Notes under the pieces: model-generated
Told to the model about the DNA's origin: nothing
Seen by the model: the letters and a program-made list of their open reading frames with translations, nothing else
Database searches by the model: none
Part shown: positions 24,519-28,027 of the stretch, piece after piece
How positions within the stretch are numbered: the stretch's first letter is position 1
How the letters are laid out: every line of letters starts with the position of its first letter
Source: Proteobacteria bacterium UBA6908
GTDB lineage: Bacteria; Pseudomonadota; Gammaproteobacteria; Acidiferrobacterales; UBA6901
Assembly: GCA_002451085.1 (NCBI GenBank)
Contig: DKBE01000104.1
Coordinates: forward strand, 1 to 28,027
DNA length: 28,027 nt
Reading direction: 5' to 3'
Program-made: the position numbers and the translations under genes

Positions 24519-25784
24519 AGGCAGACGCGACGGATCACTGTCTCTGTGCAATCCGAGCATCTCGCGCACTACCCCGCTGTCTTCGGCATGGCAGACCCTG
24601 GCCACTAAAACCGTTGCCATCAGGCTGCGCGTGGTGCGCACGGTTTCCGCCAGCCATGGCAGGAACACCGGATCGACCGAAAACATGCGATAGCCAAGCC
24701 CGAGCAATAGCGGCAACACGCCGGGCAGCTGCGCCAGCAGGCCACACACCTGCACGCGTGCGAGTTCAGACCCGGCGGCTTGTGCCACGTCCGCCAGAAA
24801 CCGGTACAGCACTGGCGCGTACGGGTCGAGGTAGTCGCGGAAGACCGGCTCGTCCCGGTCGGCACCGTACAGACACTGCATGAGATCGTTGGTACCGAGT
24901 GCCACAAAATCCGCCTGCTTGAGCAAGGTGCCGATATCGAGTGCGGCGGCCGGTGTCTCCGCCATCACCCCGAACGAACCCGGCAAGCGAGCAGCGATCC
25001 GATTGCGCCAGCGCTGGGCCTCGCCTGCGGATGTCACATACGGTAGCAGCACCCGCAACGGCCACTGTGGTGCGAGCATGGCCAGTGCCTCGAGCTGCGC
25101 CTCGACCACTTCGCGCACCGGCTCACATTCGTACAGTCGCACGCCCTGAACACCGAGCAATCGACCGGTGCTAATCTCCGCTGGCAGCCAGGCTGGACGC
25201 TTGTCCGCGGCAATATCGAGCAACCGGACTGTGACGGTCAATGGTGCCGCCGACTCGGCAATAGCGGTAATCGCCTTCTGATAGAAGTCGCGATCCGGAA
25301 TGGCGCCATCCGGCGGCAGTAGAAATTCGGATCGCACCAGGCCAATGGACTCGGCACCGCGCTGGCGTGCTTGCGCCGCCCCGGCGGCATCGCGCACGCT
25401 GGCACGCAGGGCCACGGCCACCCCGTCTCGCGTCAGCACCGTTTCGCCGGCAACCGCTGCGGGCGGTTCGGTCGGTTCGATCGTTTCATTGACTGCAGCA
25501 TCGTGCACGCGCCCGCTGCTGCCATCCAGTACAACCCGGCAGCCCTCCGGCATCCGGGCAACCTGCTCGGCGGTCACAATCACCGTCGGGATGCCGCGCG
25601 CCAGCAGTGCCAGCATCGAATGCGAGAATGGCGCCGCGTCCACGACGACGAGTCCGGCCGGTTGCGCGCCAGCCGGCAGTGCTGGTGACTCCAGCAACAG
25701 AATCGCGCCGGGCTGGTGCGGATCACGGCTTATCGTACCGCAAGCCAAACCGGGCACATGCGGAAACGCGGTGATATCGACCAT
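24513..25784 (-). CDS. Enzyme-I-like PEP-utilising protein without HPr-binding domain
   Basis: A 423-residue protein homologous to the C-terminal two-thirds of PTS enzyme I/PEP synthase. A swivelling phosphohistidine part has His55 in APFSHSMLALLARGIPTV. A PEP-binding TIM barrel follows, with SIGLVRSEFLL, VRLLDIAADKR, VLLPYVTSAGE, the metal ligands in VMAETP and GTNDLMQ, and the catalytic Cys347 in QVCGLLAQLP. All known PEP-site residues I can place are present. The HPr-interacting N-terminal helical domain is missing, and no HPr or sugar transporter is nearby, so it may phosphorylate another partner. It starts 10 bases after the acyl-CoA ligase stop; GAGG overlaps that stop. Confidence 0.82.
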   Translation of the reverse strand: MVDITAFPHVPGLACGTISRDPHQPGAILLLESPALPAGAQPAGLVVVDAAPFSHSMLALLARGIPTVIVTAEQVARMPEGCRVVLDGSSGRVHDAAVNETIEPTEPPAAVAGETVLTRDGVAVALRASVRDAAGAAQARQRGAESIGLVRSEFLLPPDGAIPDRDFYQKAITAIAESAAPLTVTVRLLDIAADKRPAWLPAEISTGRLLGVQGVRLYECEPVREVVEAQLEALAMLAPQWPLRVLLPYVTSAGEAQRWRNRIAARLPGSFGVMAETPAAALDIGTLLKQADFVALGTNDLMQCLYGADRDEPVFRDYLDPYAPVLYRFLADVAQAAGSELARVQVCGLLAQLPGVLPLLLGLGYRMFSVDPVFLPWLAETVRTTRSLMATVLVARVCHAEDSGVVREMLGLHRDSDPSRLPH

Positions 25785-25794
25785 GGCCTCTGCC

Positions 25795-27522
25795 TCAGGC
25801 CGGCTCGGTCCGCGCACCGGCCTGGAGGCGCTCGACGGCCAATTCGCGCATGCGGAACTTCTGCAGCTTGCCGGTCACGGTCATCGGAAACTCATCAACG
25901 AACCAGACGAACCGGGGGATCTTGAAGTGCGCGATCTTGCCTTTGCAGAACGCCCGAATGTCGTCTTCGCTCGACTGTTCACCGGCACGCAACTGGACCC
26001 AGGCCATCACTTCCTCGCCATAAAATTCGTCCGGGACGCCGAACACCGCGACCTGCGCGACCTTCGGGTGCGTAAACAGGAACTCCTCGATCTCTGCCGG
26101 GTAGATATTCTCGCCGCCGCGGATGATCATGTCCTTGAGTCGTCCGGTGATGCGCACATAGCCGTCGGCATCCATGGTGCCGAGATCACCGGAATGCAGC
26201 CAACCCTGCGGGTCGATCGTCTTGCCCGTTGCCGGTGGATCGTTGTAGTAGCCACGCATCACGTGGTGGCCACGGAAACAGATTTCACCGATTGTCCCGA
26301 CCGGCACGATGGCGCCGGACTTGATGTCCACCAGCTTGACCTCCTGGTGCGGCAGGTTGGTCCCCACGGTCTCGGTGCGACGTTCCAGTGAATCGTCGCG
26401 TGAGGTGAGGTGGGTAAGCGGCGAGGCCTCGGTTTCCCCGTAACCAATGAGGATCTCGGCGCAATGCATGTCCCGGATGACGCGATCGAGCAGCGCGGCC
26501 GGGCACGGCGCGCCGGCCATGATGCCGGTGCGCAGCGACGACAGGTCGAACTGCGGGAACTGCGGATGTTCGAGTTCGGCGATAAACATGGTCGGCACGC
26601 CATGCAGCGCCGTGCAGTGTTCGTGCTGCACGGCCTGCAACACCGCCAGCGGGTCGAAGTGTTCGGCCGGCAGCACCAGACAAGCGCCGACCGACAGGCA
26701 CACCAGGTTCGAGATCACCATGCCAAAGCAGTGATAGAACGGCACCGGTACCGCCAGGCGGTCCTGCTCGCTGAAGTGCATGGCGCGGGCCGTAAAAAAG
26801 GCATTGTTGAGGATATTGTGATGGGTCAGCACCACCGCCTTGGGAAACCCGGTGGTGCCGGAGGTGTACTGTATGTTGATCGGATCGTCGATATCGAGCG
26901 CCAACAACGCCGCATCGAGCCGCGCCGGATTGATCCCCTTGCTGGCGACGATGACATCCGGCCAGGTCAGAATACCGCGATGCGGGCGCGCGGTCTGCTC
27001 CGGCTGATCGGGATCAATCAGTACCACCCGCCGCAGCTGCGGATACTCCTTGAGCTTGAGTTGATCGGGATTCTGTGTCGTGAGTTCCGGCATCAGCTCG
27101 ATCAGCATGCCGACATAGTCGCTGGTGCGAAACCGCGGAATCGTAAACAGTCCCTGAACCTCGGACTTCTGCAGTGCATAGGCCAGTTCACGGGGCCGGT
27201 AGGCGGGATTGATGTTGACCAGCACGGCACCGATCCGGGCCGTGGCCAGCTGCAGCAACAGCCATTCGATGTGGTTGGTCGACCACACGCCGAGGCGCTC
27301 GCCCTTTTGAAATCCCAGCCCGAGCAGTCCGCGCGCCAATTCGTCGACGGCGTTCTTGAGTTGTGCATAGGTCAGGCGACGTTGCTGATGCACGCTCACC
27401 ACCGCCTCGCGCTCGCCGAACCGGGCGACGATGTTTTCGAAGTGCGATGGGATGGTGTCACCGAGCAACGGCGTCTCTCCGCCGCGATGACAATAGCTGT
27501 GGGTGCGATGCCCGTTACCCAT
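25795..27522 (-). CDS. AMP-binding acyl-CoA ligase
   Basis: ATP-dependent ligase forming acyl-CoA from a carboxylic acid through an acyl-adenylate. The 575-residue protein has the P-loop motif YTSGTTGFPKAVVLTHHN, the adenine-binding GYGETEAS and the hinge/C-terminal GRLKDMIIRGGENIYPAEIEE, with a catalytic Lys in the final TVTGKLQKF. The length and the segment FHCFGMVISNL-like middle part suggest a medium/long-chain fatty-acid ligase of the FadD/AcsA-like group; the substrate is unknown. The start at 27522 (MGNGHRTHSY) overlaps the upstream gene by eight bases, implying translational coupling to the oxidoreductase. Confidence 0.92.
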   Translation of the reverse strand: MGNGHRTHSYCHRGGETPLLGDTIPSHFENIVARFGEREAVVSVHQQRRLTYAQLKNAVDELARGLLGLGFQKGERLGVWSTNHIEWLLLQLATARIGAVLVNINPAYRPRELAYALQKSEVQGLFTIPRFRTSDYVGMLIELMPELTTQNPDQLKLKEYPQLRRVVLIDPDQPEQTARPHRGILTWPDVIVASKGINPARLDAALLALDIDDPINIQYTSGTTGFPKAVVLTHHNILNNAFFTARAMHFSEQDRLAVPVPFYHCFGMVISNLVCLSVGACLVLPAEHFDPLAVLQAVQHEHCTALHGVPTMFIAELEHPQFPQFDLSSLRTGIMAGAPCPAALLDRVIRDMHCAEILIGYGETEASPLTHLTSRDDSLERRTETVGTNLPHQEVKLVDIKSGAIVPVGTIGEICFRGHHVMRGYYNDPPATGKTIDPQGWLHSGDLGTMDADGYVRITGRLKDMIIRGGENIYPAEIEEFLFTHPKVAQVAVFGVPDEFYGEEVMAWVQLRAGEQSSEDDIRAFCKGKIAHFKIPRFVWFVDEFPMTVTGKLQKFRMRELAVERLQAGARTEPA

Positions 27523-28027
27523 GCTCGACCCCGGCCCAGTAGGCATCCACGCGCGCCTGGATCTCCGTGAGCAGCGCTTCGTTGCGCGCCGGCTCGAACA
27601 GGTGGCGGAACCGGCCCTGTTTCTTCAGGTACTCTTCCACCGGCAGGCGCGGATGCGGCACATGGGTGTGCACCACCCGGCCGTCCACGTATTCCTTGAG
27701 CGGCCACACCCCGGTTTTCACGGCCAGCCGGCCGATCTCGACCGAGTCCTGCGGATCGTACTCCCAGCCCGGAGGACAGGGTGCGAGCGCCAGAATCAGG
27801 CGCGGGCCCTTGAGTGCCTTGGCCTTCTCGATCTTCTTCGCCAGGTCGAGCGGCTCGGCACCGATGACGGTCGCCACATACGCCGGCCGGTGCGCGGCCC
27901 AGATGGCAAACAGATCCTTCTTATACCCGGGATAACCGCGCGACCCGCGACTGGTGGCGGTTTTCGCGGCATGCGGCGTGGCTGGCGAATACTGCTGGCC
28001 GGTGTTGCCGTAGCCCTCGTTGTCGTA
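27515..28027 (-). CDS. 2-oxoacid:ferredoxin oxidoreductase beta subunit (partial, C-terminal)
   Basis: The 3' part of a gene whose start lies beyond the right edge; 170 codons are visible. The frame begins YDNEGYGNTGQQYS, the TPP/Mg-binding signature of PorB-type beta subunits, and continues with TPHAAKT, the KKDLFAIWAAHRPAYVATVIG helix and PRLILALAPCPPGWEYDP. It ends EHG. The enzyme decarboxylates pyruvate or another 2-oxoacid to acyl-CoA using ferredoxin. Alpha and other subunits should lie upstream. It overlaps the acyl-CoA ligase gene by eight bases. Confidence 0.92.
   Translation of the reverse strand, partial: YDNEGYGNTGQQYSPATPHAAKTATSRGSRGYPGYKKDLFAIWAAHRPAYVATVIGAEPLDLAKKIEKAKALKGPRLILALAPCPPGWEYDPQDSVEIGRLAVKTGVWPLKEYVDGRVVHTHVPHPRLPVEEYLKKQGRFRHLFEPARNEALLTEIQARVDAYWAGVEHG

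Noticed and set aside
26410..27570. 386-codon plus-strand frame over the acyl-CoA ligase
   Set aside because: Antisense shadow of a well-defined AMP-binding enzyme.

Overview
The window reads as chromosomal DNA of a GC-rich proteobacterium. The likeliest group is the Gammaproteobacteria, perhaps a sulfur-oxidising or Chromatiales/Acidiferrobacterales-like lineage. That placement is an inference from gene content (Mla/MCE lipid transport, CusCBA copper efflux, lipoprotein c-type cytochromes, PsiE, a 2-oxoacid:ferredoxin oxidoreductase); no rRNA or tRNA is present to confirm it. Coding density is high, and I see no insertion sequence, integrase, CRISPR array or prophage gene.

Layout. 1-2181 (+) is the downstream part of a lipid-transport operon: MlaF-type ATPase, MCE protein and auxiliary lipoprotein; the permease should lie just outside the left edge. 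2254-3000 (-) is a SAM methyltransferase in a lower-GC patch, followed by a ~300-base non-coding stretch. 3299-9147 (-) carries, in transcription order, a small DUF3330-like Cys protein, a short-form alpha-glucan phosphorylase, a Cu(I) P-type ATPase and a PlsB-like acyltransferase. A fused APH-like/P-loop kinase runs the other way (9210-10757).

10762-18487 is the most distinctive part. On the minus strand two tandem lipoprotein cytochromes c are followed by a 27-residue single-TM protein, a DUF302 protein and a possible 39-residue Met/His-rich ORF. Divergently, on the plus strand, comes a secreted Cys-containing protein and a complete CusC-CusB-CusA type RND efflux operon. The CusA has all three Cu/Ag-binding methionines, but the CusB-type adaptor lacks the whole lipoyl/alpha-hairpin section, a natural in-frame shortening that is the most unusual protein architecture here. 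With CopA nearby, this half of the window looks dedicated to copper/silver handling: CopA moves Cu(I) from cytoplasm to periplasm and the Cus system from periplasm to outside.

18497-23306 (-) holds an ICMT-like membrane methyltransferase, YaiI, a YkgJ-type Cys-cluster protein, a 14-blade beta-propeller lipoprotein and purC. 23472-28027 (-) holds psiE, a Nudix hydrolase, an enzyme-I-like PEP-utilising protein without an HPr-binding domain, an acyl-CoA ligase, and the C-terminal part of a 2-oxoacid:ferredoxin oxidoreductase beta subunit that runs off the right edge. The last three are tightly packed (8-base overlap, then a 10-base gap) and probably form one operon.
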